From assembly GCF_030709675.1 (NCBI RefSeq), contig NZ_JAUZQD010000002.1:62001-126000 (forward strand): 64,000 nucleotides of DNA, in the 5' to 3' direction. Shown here piece by piece: positions 16,065 through 24,459 of the stretch. The stretch's first letter is position 1, and every line of letters begins with the position of its first letter. A program made the translations under genes and the position numbers. The notes under the pieces are model-generated. The model ran no database searches and had not been told where the DNA came from. It saw only the letters and a list, made by a program, of their open reading frames with translations. This stretch comes from Symbioplanes lichenis (GTDB taxonomy: Bacteria > Actinomycetota > Actinomycetes > Mycobacteriales > Micromonosporaceae).

Positions 16065-17423
16065 TCAGACCGGCGTCCCGCGCAGCACGTGGATCACCTT
16101 GCCGTAGCCCGGAAGCGTCGTCCGCCCGGTCGTCAGCGCCGCGTAGGCCGCCTTCGGGCTCAGGCTCGCGTTCTCGCCGCACAGGGCCGCGACGGCCGCC
16201 GCGACCTGCGGGGCGGAGAAGCTCGTGCCGCTCCACGTGGCCCAGGAGTCGGCGCCGAAGGAGACGTCGGGACCGAGCTTGGCCGGGTCGTTCTCCGGCG
16301 GGAGCAGGCCCTGGACGAAGGTCGACACGACGCCCACGCCGACCGTCGAGCAGTCGACCCAGGAGCCCTTGTTGGAGAACGTCGCCGGGGTCAGGCCGCT
16401 GGTCAGCGCGCCGACCGCGGTGACGCCGTCGAAGGCGGCCGGATAGAACGGCGTGTCGCGGCCGTCGTTGCCGGCGCTGGCGACGATCAGGACGTCGGGG
16501 TGGTCGGTGGTGATGTGCCGGACGGCCTCCTGCAGGGCCAGCGGGGGCGTGCCGCCGACCGCCGGGGCGCCGAAGGACGCGTTGATGATCAGGCGCTTGC
16601 CCGCCGCGTCGTCGACCGCCTTGAGCATCATGTCGGCGGCGTCGTCGTCGGTGCCCGTGCCGTCCGGGCCGGTGAAGCGGTAGACCACGAGCTCGCAGTC
16701 GGGCGCGATCTGCCGGACGATGCCGGCCGCGAACGTGCCGTGCCCGCCGAACCAGTCGATGCGACCCGTGGGCTGCACCTCGTCGAGCGGGTCGACCCCG
16801 TCGCGCACGATACCCGTGTCCCAGCCGTCCCCCCGCGTGACGGCGGTCAGGCCGGTGTCGATGACGGCGACCCGCACCGGGGCGGTCGCGCCGTTGGTGG
16901 CGAAGGCCGCCGGCGCCACGGTGCTGCCCGGGTAGGAGTCGCCCTTGATGATGTAGCCCAGCGGCACGATGGTGTTCTGCGCGACCTGGACACCGGCCAC
17001 GTCGCGCAGCCGCTGGGCGTCAGTGCCGAGGGCGCGGGTGTTGCCGTCGGTGCGGCGGAAGACCCGGGTGCGGCGCCGGCTGTGCCGGGCCGGGCCGCGG
17101 ACCTCCGTGTACGCCCGGAGCACCTCGCGACACGCCGCCAGCTGCGCGTCGTCGCCGTCGATCACCAGCTCGCCCTCGGCGATCAGCACCGTGTGCGGCT
17201 CGTCGGGCGGCGTGAGCGACAGGAAGCGCCGGGCCCCGGGGGCCGTGGCGCGTTGCGCGCGCAGGCGGATGCGGTCGAGCACCTCCGCCAGCTCCTGGCG
17301 GGTGGTGGCCTCGGTCTCGGACCGGTTGAGCTTCTCGACCTGCCGGCGCACGGCGGGCTGGTCCCTGGCGAGCTGCGCGGCGTCGCGCCTGTCGGGCAGC
17401 GGCCAGCGATCAGCGATCGTCAT
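16065..17423 (-). CDS. Intracellular S8 (subtilisin) serine protease
   Basis: 452 residues. The catalytic residues are all present: Asp189 in VAVIDTG, His228 in GGHGTFAAG, Asn319 in ASAGND and Ser401 in WSGTSFSAPQVAAAVA. The N-terminal ~185 residues are a non-secretory prodomain-like region (LAEVLDRIRLRAQRA, TVLIAEGELVIDGDD); there is no signal peptide, so the enzyme probably acts in the cytosol. Start ATG 17421-17423 follows GGAAGGGTGA. It is divergent from the TPR-CHAT protease with only 35 bp between start codons, implying shared control. The pairing of a subtilisin with a caspase-like protease suggests a cleavage cascade; order of action is unknown. Confidence 0.9.
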   Translation of the reverse strand: MTIADRWPLPDRRDAAQLARDQPAVRRQVEKLNRSETEATTRQELAEVLDRIRLRAQRATAPGARRFLSLTPPDEPHTVLIAEGELVIDGDDAQLAACREVLRAYTEVRGPARHSRRRTRVFRRTDGNTRALGTDAQRLRDVAGVQVAQNTIVPLGYIIKGDSYPGSTVAPAAFATNGATAPVRVAVIDTGLTAVTRGDGWDTGIVRDGVDPLDEVQPTGRIDWFGGHGTFAAGIVRQIAPDCELVVYRFTGPDGTGTDDDAADMMLKAVDDAAGKRLIINASFGAPAVGGTPPLALQEAVRHITTDHPDVLIVASAGNDGRDTPFYPAAFDGVTAVGALTSGLTPATFSNKGSWVDCSTVGVGVVSTFVQGLLPPENDPAKLGPDVSFGADSWATWSGTSFSAPQVAAAVAALCGENASLSPKAAYAALTTGRTTLPGYGKVIHVLRGTPV

Positions 17424-17458
17424 GGATTCTTCACCCTTCCCCTGGATAGTCTGCTGCG

Positions 17459-20401
17459 GTGGGAACTGACGGACCGTCCGGCCCCGGCCCGTCCGGTGTG
17501 GAGACCGGGACCGGGCTGCGGGACGAGGCTGATGCCGCCTTCACAAGAGTCGTGCGCGATCCGGCCAGATACGCCGCGGGCGCCGAAGCTCTCGTGACGA
17601 CCGCCACTGCGGCGGGCGATCACGAGGCGCTCGTCGTCGCCCTGCGCGCGGTGGCGTGGACCCGGCACGTGGCGCTGGACAACGAGGGCGCCAAGTCCTT
17701 GCTGGACCGGGCCGTGACGCTCGCCGCCCGGCACGAGCTGCCACGCCGGCTCGGCGAGGTACTGCTGACCCGGTCGGTGGCGCTGCAGGAGCTGGGCCGG
17801 GAGGCGGCGGCTGCCCGGGACCTGCGCCGGGCCGAGCCGCTCGTGGCGCCCGGCGACCGGCCCGAGCTGCTGCTGCAACTGGCGGTCATCGATCACAACG
17901 GCGGGCGGCTGACCACGGCCGAGGCGACGTACCAGGCGGTGCTGGCCGATCCCGCCACGCCACCCTTCGTCTGGGTCAAGGCGGCGAACAATCTGGCCCT
18001 GCTCCAGACGGTCGTCGGCCGCCCGCACGAGGCGCTGGCCAATCTGGACCGGGCCGCCGAGCTGGCGCGCGAGATGGGCAGCCGGCTGCCCGCGGTGATC
18101 GCCACGAGCGCCGCGTGGGCCAGCTATCACGCCGGGCGCCTGGCCGAGAGCGTGCGGCGTTTCGAGGAGGCCGGGCGCCTGCACACGGCCGCCGGGCTGC
18201 CGGTGGGGGAGCACCTTCAGGAGTACGCGGACGTGCTGCGCGACCTCCGCCTGCTCGACGAGGCGATGACCGCCGCCCGCGAGGCCCATGTGGAGCTCGA
18301 CAAGCACGGCGCCCGGCTCATGGCGGCCGACGCCCGGCTGCGCTGTGCCCGGCTCGCCTTGGAGCTGGGCGATGCCGCCGCCGCGCTGGCCGACGCGCGC
18401 GCCGCCGCGGTCGAGTTCCGGCGCCAGCGCCGCCGGGCCTGGGTCGCCCGGGCCGCCGTCACCGAGGCGGAGGCCCGGGCCTGTCTCGACGGGAACTCGC
18501 CCGGCGTGCTGACCCAGCTGTGCCGGGCGGCGGCCACGCTCGAGCGGCTCGGCCTGCGCGAGGAGGCGGCGTACGCCCATCTGGCGGCCGGCCGCTCGGC
18601 GCTGGCGCTGGGCCGCCTACCGATGGCCCGGCGGGAGCTGACCGCCGTGGGTGACCTGGCGGAGGGGCAGTCGTTGCTGGTCCGGCTGCGCGGCCACCTG
18701 GCGCGGGCGCTGCTGGCCGAGGCCGAGGCGCCCGGCGAGGTGGTGCGGGCGTGCCTGCGCGGGCTGCGCGACCTGGCCCGGCACCGGTCGGCCCTGCCGT
18801 CGCTGGAGCTGCGCGTGCTGGCCTCCGGGCACGGCGCCGAGCTCGGCCAGCTGGGCCTGCGCACCCTGCTGTCCGGCGCGGGCGGCCCGGCGCGGCAGAC
18901 GAGCGCGGCGAACGCCCCGGCCGGGAGCGCGCGTCAGACCGGCGCGGCGAATACCCCGGCCGTGAGCGCGCGGCAGGCCGGCGCGGCGAATATTTCGGTC
19001 GAGAGCGCGCGGCAGGCCGGCGCGGCAAACACCCCGGCCGGAAGCGCGCGACAGACCGGCGTGGCGACCATCGCGGCCCTGAGCGCGCGGCAGGAAAGCT
19101 CGCCGAACACCCCCGCCGCGAGCGTACTGGCCTGGCTCGAGCGCACCCGGTCGGCGGCGCTGCTGCGCGTGCACCCGCCGGCGACCGGCGTCGACGAGGA
19201 CGTGGTCGCGCTGCGCGGGGTCGAGCGGGAGCTGCGGGAGGCGCGCCTCGACCGGGGCGAGGAGCCGGCCGCGCTGCTCGCCCGGCAGAGCGCCCTGGAG
19301 TCGCGGATCCGGCGCAGGTCGTGGTCGCAGGACGAGGGCATCGGCGCCGCCGCGGCCACCCCGGTGGGCGCGGCCGAGCTGCGGCGCGCGCTGGACGGGC
19401 GCTGGCTGGCCGAGTACGCGGTCCTGGGCGACCGGGTCATCGCCGTCGTCGTGGAGCCCCGGCGCACCCGGCTCGTCGAGCTCGGCGACGTCGCGGCGGT
19501 CCGGCGCGAGTCCGGGGCCGCCGAGTTCGCGTTGCGCCGGCTGCTGCTGGGGACCCGGTTCGCCGCTCCGGCCCGGCATGCGGCGCAGAACGCGGTGGCG
19601 GGCCTCACGAAGTTGCTCGTCGCGCCGATCGGCGTCCCCGGCGACGTACCGCTGGTGGTCGTGCCGTCGACGCGCCTGTCGGGCGTACCGTGGTCGGCTC
19701 TGCACTCGGCGCCCGTGTCGGTGTCGCCGTCGGCCGGTCTGTGGGCGCATGCTCGCGCCGCCGTTCCGCCGTGTGGAGAGCGCGGAGAACGCGGAGAGAA
19801 CGTCGGCCCTGACCGCGACGCCCGGCCGGCGCAAGCATCCGGGAGCGGTGGCGTCGCGGTCGTCGCGGGGCCCGATCTGGCGGGCGCGGCGGGGGAGGTC
19901 AAGGCGGTGGCGGCGGAGCATGACGACGTACGCGTCCTGCTGCCCCCGCACAGCACGGCCGGCGCCGCCATCGAACTCGCCCGGGGCGCGGACCTCGCCC
20001 ACTTCGCGTGTCACGGGCGCTTCCGGTCCGACAGCCCCCTGTTCAGCTCGCTGGAGTTGAGCGACGGCCCGCTGACCCTGTACGAGATGCTGGCCCAGGG
20101 CGTCGCCCCGCGGCGCGTGGTGCTGGCGTCGTGCCAGTCGGGGGCGCACCAGGCGTACGGCGGGGACGAGGTCCTGGGGTTCGCGGGCGCGATGATGTCG
20201 CACGGCAGCGCCGGGGTGGTCGCCGCCGACCTGCCGATCCCGGACGGCGCGTGCGCGGCGGCGATGGCGGTGCTGCACCGGCACCTGGCCGGGGGCGCCG
20301 GGCTGCCCGAGGCGGTGTGGCACGCGCGGGCGGCCGTGGCCGGCGGGGGAGCGGAGGAGTACGTCGCCTGGTACGGGCTCACCGCCTATGGACCCGGCTG
20401 A
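17459..20401 (+). CDS. TPR-CHAT caspase-like protease
   Basis: 980 residues. Residues ~20-470 are TPR-like helical repeats (NNLALLQTVVGRPHEALANL, EAGRLHTAAGLPVGEHLQEY). Residues 478-555 are six 13-residue repeats. The C-terminal CHAT peptidase domain has His852 in LAHFACHGRF and Cys892 in VVLASCQSG, the expected dyad. TPR-CHAT is the layout of Csx29 and of other bacterial caspase relatives that cleave partners once a sensor is triggered. Start is the GTG at 17459: an in-frame TAG at 17447 excludes earlier starts, there is no Shine-Dalgarno, and that TAG is part of a -10-like TAGTCT, so the mRNA is probably leaderless. Divergent subtilisin and nearby sigma factor form the context. Confidence 0.9.
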   Translation: MGTDGPSGPGPSGVETGTGLRDEADAAFTRVVRDPARYAAGAEALVTTATAAGDHEALVVALRAVAWTRHVALDNEGAKSLLDRAVTLAARHELPRRLGEVLLTRSVALQELGREAAAARDLRRAEPLVAPGDRPELLLQLAVIDHNGGRLTTAEATYQAVLADPATPPFVWVKAANNLALLQTVVGRPHEALANLDRAAELAREMGSRLPAVIATSAAWASYHAGRLAESVRRFEEAGRLHTAAGLPVGEHLQEYADVLRDLRLLDEAMTAAREAHVELDKHGARLMAADARLRCARLALELGDAAAALADARAAAVEFRRQRRRAWVARAAVTEAEARACLDGNSPGVLTQLCRAAATLERLGLREEAAYAHLAAGRSALALGRLPMARRELTAVGDLAEGQSLLVRLRGHLARALLAEAEAPGEVVRACLRGLRDLARHRSALPSLELRVLASGHGAELGQLGLRTLLSGAGGPARQTSAANAPAGSARQTGAANTPAVSARQAGAANISVESARQAGAANTPAGSARQTGVATIAALSARQESSPNTPAASVLAWLERTRSAALLRVHPPATGVDEDVVALRGVERELREARLDRGEEPAALLARQSALESRIRRRSWSQDEGIGAAAATPVGAAELRRALDGRWLAEYAVLGDRVIAVVVEPRRTRLVELGDVAAVRRESGAAEFALRRLLLGTRFAAPARHAAQNAVAGLTKLLVAPIGVPGDVPLVVVPSTRLSGVPWSALHSAPVSVSPSAGLWAHARAAVPPCGERGERGENVGPDRDARPAQASGSGGVAVVAGPDLAGAAGEVKAVAAEHDDVRVLLPPHSTAGAAIELARGADLAHFACHGRFRSDSPLFSSLELSDGPLTLYEMLAQGVAPRRVVLASCQSGAHQAYGGDEVLGFAGAMMSHGSAGVVAADLPIPDGACAAAMAVLHRHLAGGAGLPEAVWHARAAVAGGGAEEYVAWYGLTAYGPG
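18890..19123 (+). repeat. Six in-frame 39-bp repeats (13-residue ARQTGAANTPAGS units)
   Basis: Units read ARQTSAANAPAGS, ARQTGAANTPAVS, ARQAGAANISVES, ARQAGAANTPAGS, ARQTGVATIAALS, ARQESSPNTPAAS. The array separates the TPR sensor half from the CHAT protease half, so it is probably a flexible linker that could vary in copy number without frameshift. Confidence 0.9.
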
Positions 20402-20566
20402 CGGCCGGCGATCCGGCTCGTCGCGGACGGACCTGGCCCACGGGCCACGAACCGGTGAACTTTCGGCGCGGAGGGGTGTGCTTCGCGTCGCACTGCCGCC
20501 GTTGATTCATGTGAATTCCATCAAACGGGGGCACTCGTGGGGAAACCGCCCCGGTAGCCTGGATCC

Positions 20567-21145
20567 ATGACCGTGACCCAGGCTCAGGTTCGGCCCGCCG
20601 ACGACGCCGCTTTCCAGCGCCAGCTGGAGCGCGACGCCGTGTGGAGCCGCATGATCTCCCCGGGCGCACGCATCCCGGACCTGCCCCTGGTCGAGGCCGA
20701 CCTCGGCCCGATCTTCCTGCGCAAGCTGCTCGACACCGGCCCGCTGGTGCTGATCTTCGTCCGGCACGCGGGCTCGGCCGAGGGCGAGGCGGCGCTCACG
20801 GCCTACGACGAGGAGCTCGCCGGCACCGACGCCCATGTGGTCGCGGTCAGCCCGCAGCGCCCCGACCTGCTCGCCGCGATGAAGCACCGGCTGGGCCTGT
20901 CGCTGCTCGTGGCGGCCGACCCGCGGCACGCGCTGATCGACCGGTTCGGGCTGGGCTTCACGTCCGCGGGGGCCAAGGGCACGCTGGGCACCGGCCGCAT
21001 GACGCTGCCCCACCCGGCGGTGGTCGTCGCCGACCGGGCCGGGCTGGTGCGCTTCGCCGAGGTGAGCGCCGGCCCCGCGCCCGCCACGCCGTCGTCGGCC
21101 ATCCTCACCGCGATCGCCAACGCCGAGGTCCGCCCCCGCCGCTGA
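20567..21145 (+). CDS. AhpC/TSA-like thioredoxin-fold protein lacking the redox cysteines
   Basis: 192 residues. The fold follows AhpC/TSA-type proteins: SPGARIPDLPLVEADLG, then a strand GPLVLIFVRHAGSAEGEAAL, then VVAVSPQRPDLLAAMKHRLG and a C-terminal region with LPHPAVVVADRAGLVRFAEV. In active relatives the loop after the first strand reads roughly WCPFC; here it is HAGSAEG and no Cys occurs at the site. So peroxidase activity is unlikely, and a structural or regulatory role is possible. ATG 20567 lies 6 nt after TAGCCT (20555-20560) with no ribosome site, suggesting a leaderless transcript. It follows the CHAT gene by 165 bp with its own promoter. Confidence 0.75.
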   Translation: MTVTQAQVRPADDAAFQRQLERDAVWSRMISPGARIPDLPLVEADLGPIFLRKLLDTGPLVLIFVRHAGSAEGEAALTAYDEELAGTDAHVVAVSPQRPDLLAAMKHRLGLSLLVAADPRHALIDRFGLGFTSAGAKGTLGTGRMTLPHPAVVVADRAGLVRFAEVSAGPAPATPSSAILTAIANAEVRPRR

Positions 21146-21208
21146 CCCGGCCCGCCGTCGACGAGACCACTGGCGGAGGGAGCCGAGGTCCGCCCGCCGG
21201 AGAAAGGA

Positions 21209-21244
21209 GCCGGCCGCGCCGCTCGGATGAGCGACACGGCCGGC
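21209..21244. terminator. Hairpin between convergent genes
   Basis: GCCGGCCG (21209-21216) pairs with CGGCCGGC (21237-21244), with an inner GCTC/GAGC stem (21221-21224 and 21229-21232). It sits between the 3' ends of the peroxiredoxin-fold gene and the MCP gene. No T tract follows, as is common in GC-rich actinomycetes; function as a bidirectional terminator is inferred. Confidence 0.5.
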
Positions 21245-21268
21245 ACCGTGCGGGGCTGGGGGAGAACC

Positions 21269-22882
21269 TCAGACGCGGAAGCGAGCCACCGCGTCGTTGA
21301 GCGTCCGCGCCAGTCCGGACAGCTCGCCGGCCGCGTCCGCCGCCCGCCCGGCCCCGGCCCGGGAGCCGTCCGCCGTCTGCGACACCTCGCTGACGCTGCG
21401 GGCGATGTGGTCGACGCCGGTGGCGGCCTGGCTGACGCTGCGGGTGATCTCGTGCGTGGTGGCGGTCTGCTCCTCGACCGCGGAGGCCACGGTCGTCTGG
21501 TGCTCGTTGATCTGCTCGACGATCGCGCTGATCTCGGCCAGGGCCTCGGCGGCCTCCGCGCTGCTGGACTGGATGGCGGCGATCTTGGCGCTGATCTCGC
21601 CGGTGGCCTTGGCGGTCTCCTGGGCGAGGTCCTTGACCTCGGTGGCGACGACGGCGAAGCCCTTGCCCGCCTCGCCGGCCCGGGCGGCCTCGATGGTGGC
21701 GTTGAGGGCGAGCAGGTTGGTCTGCTCGGCGATCTGGTTGATCACCTTGACCACGTCGCCGACCTCGGCGCTCGCCGCGCCCAGGGCCGCGACCGACGTG
21801 TTGGTGCGGGCGGCGGTGCTGAGGGCTTCCTGGGCCACCGACACGGCGCTGGCGGCGCTGCGGGAGATCTCGGCGATGGCGGAGTTCATCTCCTCGCTGG
21901 CCGCGGCGACGGTGCCGACGCTCGAGGCGACCTCGTTGGCGGCGTCGGCGGCGGTCTGCGAGCGGCTCGCGGTGGTCGACGCGCCGTCGGCGATCTGCGT
22001 GGAGACCTGGGTCAGCGCGGTCGAGGCGTCGGTGAGGCGGCGGGCGTTGTCGAGGACCACGGCGACGCTGGAGCGCATCGACTCGACCGAGCGCCGCAGG
22101 CCGCGGGCCATCGTGCCGACCTCGTCATTGGTGCCCGGGTCGTCGACGTGCATGGACAGGTCGCCCTCGGCGATGCGGTCGAGGGTGCCGGCGACCTGGC
22201 GCAGCGGCTTGCTGATGCCGCGGGCGACCCACAGCGCCAGCCCGATGCCGACCACCAGCGCGATCGCCAGCGTGGTCAGCGAGACGGTCAGCGCGGTGCG
22301 GTAACCGGCCACGAGCTCGGCGCGCAGGGCGGCGGCCTGGGCGTCCTCGGCGGCGAGCATCTGCTTGAGGAGGGTCTTGGAGGCCTCGTACGTGTCCTTG
22401 GCCACGTTCTCCCGCAGCCGCATGAACTCGGCGGTGTCGCCCTTCTCGGCGGCCGGCAGCAGCTGCTCGTCGACGATCTTGATGTACGCGGCGGACGATG
22501 TCCGGAACTGCTCGACCACGGCGGGGTCGGCGGCGCCGGGCTCGTACTTGTCGATCAGCTCCTGCAGGGCGGTCTCGTCGTCGGCGACGTCCTTGAGCAT
22601 CGACTTCTGGTCGTCGGAGCCGGGCTCGAGCAGCGCCACCGCGTTCTGGTCGATGCGCAGCAGCCGGAAGGTGTCCCGCAGGTCGGAGGCGATGACCAGC
22701 GACGTGAGATTGTTGTCGTAGATCTCCTCGCCGTGGGCGCGCACCTGGCTCGTCTGCATCAGGGTGGCGACGGTGGCCAGCCCCGACACGAGCAACGCGA
22801 CGAGGACCGCCACGGTGATCTTCACGCCGACCGGCCGGTCCGCCCAGAGGCGTCGCCGTGCTGCCGTCCCCGTACCGCTCAT
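21269..22882 (-). CDS. Methyl-accepting chemotaxis protein
   Basis: 537 residues. TM1 ([20 protein letters not shown]) is followed by a four-helix-bundle extracellular sensor (~residues 40-180), TM2 ([20 protein letters not shown]), a HAMP domain ([20 protein letters not shown]) and a long coiled-coil signalling domain whose tip reads [20 protein letters not shown] and [18 protein letters not shown]. The tip sequence contacts CheA/CheW in relatives. Start ATG 22880-22882 is preceded by GAGGAGC; a TTG 12 nt upstream is less likely. No che genes are in the window, so partners are elsewhere. Actinoplanes-type bacteria have motile zoospores, which would fit (inference). Confidence 0.9.
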   Translation of the reverse strand: MSGTGTAARRRLWADRPVGVKITVAVLVALLVSGLATVATLMQTSQVRAHGEEIYDNNLTSLVIASDLRDTFRLLRIDQNAVALLEPGSDDQKSMLKDVADDETALQELIDKYEPGAADPAVVEQFRTSSAAYIKIVDEQLLPAAEKGDTAEFMRLRENVAKDTYEASKTLLKQMLAAEDAQAAALRAELVAGYRTALTVSLTTLAIALVVGIGLALWVARGISKPLRQVAGTLDRIAEGDLSMHVDDPGTNDEVGTMARGLRRSVESMRSSVAVVLDNARRLTDASTALTQVSTQIADGASTTASRSQTAADAANEVASSVGTVAAASEEMNSAIAEISRSAASAVSVAQEALSTAARTNTSVAALGAASAEVGDVVKVINQIAEQTNLLALNATIEAARAGEAGKGFAVVATEVKDLAQETAKATGEISAKIAAIQSSSAEAAEALAEISAIVEQINEHQTTVASAVEEQTATTHEITRSVSQAATGVDHIARSVSEVSQTADGSRAGAGRAADAAGELSGLARTLNDAVARFRV

Positions 22883-22980
22883 GGTGCTCCTCAAGCGCGT
22901 GCTGCCCGATGAATGACCTCTCGGTCAGACACATCGGCCGGCAGATGCCCGAGTTGACCCCGGCGAGCCAGACTTTTGCC

Positions 22981-23110
22981 GCGACGCCCCGGCGCTCAAA
23001 GCCAGGCGCCTCCCAAGGCCAGGCGCCCCAAAGGCCAGGCGCCCAAAGCTCGGTGCCCCAAAAACCCGGCGCCCAAAAGCCAGGCGCCTGAAGCCCGGCG
23101 CCCGAAAGCG
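22981..23110. repeat. About eight 14-17 bp repeats around GGCGCC
   Basis: GGCGCC or a one-base variant recurs at 22991, 23005, 23022, 23038, 23052, 23068, 23083 and 23097, with CCAAA-like spacers. It fills most of the 229-bp gap between the MCP start and the Rrf2 stop. The left part (22883-22980) is the MCP upstream region. Spacers are too short and similar for a CRISPR array. Confidence 0.75.
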
Positions 23111-23111
23111 G

Positions 23112-23510
23112 TCAGGCCGCGCGGCGGTGCAGGTCGGCCAGCGTCGTGGTGTCGAGGACGCGGTCGACGGCCTGCCCGGCGGCGGCCCAGACCCCGCGCA
23201 TCGCCTCGGCAGCCGCGCCCCGGGCGGTGGCGGCCGGCCCGTCGCCCTCGGGAACCCCGCCGACGGCCCGCAGGATGTCGCCGACGCTGATCTCGGCGGG
23301 CGGGCGGGCCAGGATGTAGCCGCCGCGCACGCCCCGCTTGCTCACCAGCAGGCCGGCGTGGCGCAGGTCGACCAGGATGCCCTGCAGGAAGCTGAACGGG
23401 ATGTGCTGCGCCTCCGCCAGGGCCGACGCGCGCGCCGGGTGGGAGCCGGTGCCGGCGGCCACGGCCAGCATGGCCCGCACGGCATAGTCGCTGCGCGCTG
23501 AGATGTGCAC
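23112..23510 (-). CDS. Rrf2-family transcriptional regulator without iron-sulfur cysteines
   Basis: 132 residues. The N-terminal winged-HTH reads ISARSDYAVRAMLAVAAG, then IPFSFLQGILVDLRHAGLLV and SKRGVRGGYILARPPAEISV, all strongly Rrf2. IscR and NsrR relatives carry three Cys after the GDI segment to bind an Fe-S cluster; none is present here, so it senses something else or relies on a partner. Start is GTG 23508-23510 (VHISARSD), with GGAG about 10 nt upstream; a longer open frame is not supported. The gene stands alone between a repeat array and the methyltransferase gene (70 bp upstream), which is transcribed towards it, so an operon is possible. Confidence 0.85.
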   Translation of the reverse strand: MHISARSDYAVRAMLAVAAGTGSHPARASALAEAQHIPFSFLQGILVDLRHAGLLVSKRGVRGGYILARPPAEISVGDILRAVGGVPEGDGPAATARGAAAEAMRGVWAAAGQAVDRVLDTTTLADLHRRAA

Positions 23511-23580
23511 GGCACTCCGATCTCCCGGCTGGCCGCCAGCATACCGAAGCTCCCCAATTCCCACAGGAGGGGTAGAGAAA

Positions 23581-24396
23581 TCAGGCCTTCCGGCCCACCG
23601 CCGTCCAGACGTTGACCTGCTGGTCGGTCCAGTCCGGGTCGCCCGGGTCGGGCCGCCAGCGCTGGGCCGGCACCACGCCGGGCGCGACGACCTCGAGCCC
23701 GGTGAAGAGCTCGGCGAACTCGTCACGGCCGCGGGTCCAGACGTCGCTCTTGCCCTGCTCCATCATCTCGCGATAGCGGGCCTGCTGGTCGGGCGAGCCG
23801 AAGTCGGAGGTGGCGTGGGTGGCGACCAGGTAGCTGCCGGACGGCAGGGCGGCGAGCAGCTCCTCGACGATGGGCCGGGCCGCGCCGTCGCCGGGCAGGA
23901 AGTGCAGGACCGCGATCAGCATCAGCCCGACCGGGCGCCCGAGGTCGAGGGTCTCGCGCAGCGCCGGGTGCCGCAGGATCGTCCCGGGGTCGCGCAGGTC
24001 CGCCTCGATGTAGGAGGTGCGGCCCTGCGGGCTCGTGGTCAGCAGCGCCCGCGCGTGCACCATGACCAGCGGGTCGTTGTCGACATAGACGATCCGGGAC
24101 TCGGGCGCCACCGACTGGGCGACCTCGTGCGTGTTGTCCGCGGTCGGCAGGCCGGTGCCGATGTCCAGGAACTGCCGGATGCCGGCCTCGGCGGCGAGGA
24201 AACGGGTCGCCCGGCGCAGCAGGGCCCGGTTCGCCAGCGCGCCCGTGCGGACGTCGGGGAAGGCCGCCTCGATCATGTCGCCCGACGCCCGGTCGGCGGC
24301 GAAGTTGTCCTTGCCGCCGAGCCAGTAGTTGTAGCGGCGGGCCGGATGCGGCACCGTCGAGTCGATCGCGGGCCGGCCGCTGCCCGTTGCTTCCAC
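23581..24396 (-). CDS. SAM-dependent methyltransferase, PF04672 (DUF574) family
   Basis: 271 residues. The N-terminus has the family signature PHPARRYNYWLGGKDNFAAD, followed by a SAM-binding loop FLDIGTGLPTADNTHEVAQ and VVYVDNDP-type segment (IVYVDNDPLVMVHARALL). This family is very expanded in actinomycetes, mostly uncharacterised, and often near regulatory or secondary-metabolite genes. Start GTG 24394-24396 is preceded by GGAG. Neighbours are an Rrf2 regulator downstream and a diguanylate cyclase upstream, each transcribed the same way but with gaps of 60-70 bp, so co-transcription is uncertain. Substrate unknown. Confidence 0.9.
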   Translation of the reverse strand: MEATGSGRPAIDSTVPHPARRYNYWLGGKDNFAADRASGDMIEAAFPDVRTGALANRALLRRATRFLAAEAGIRQFLDIGTGLPTADNTHEVAQSVAPESRIVYVDNDPLVMVHARALLTTSPQGRTSYIEADLRDPGTILRHPALRETLDLGRPVGLMLIAVLHFLPGDGAARPIVEELLAALPSGSYLVATHATSDFGSPDQQARYREMMEQGKSDVWTRGRDEFAELFTGLEVVAPGVVPAQRWRPDPGDPDWTDQQVNVWTAVGRKA

Positions 24397-24459
24397 TGTG
24401 TACTCCGATCGCCGGGGACGCCCGGCGCCATCATGGCAGGTGCCGGCCCGCCGGCAAAG

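Noticed and set aside
15783..17597. + strand frame through the subtilisin gene
   Set aside because: Antisense to the S8 catalytic motifs; starts in intergenic repeat.
22981..23110. Possible CRISPR-like array around GGCGCC
   Set aside because: Units are only 14-17 bp with no distinct spacers and no cas genes nearby.
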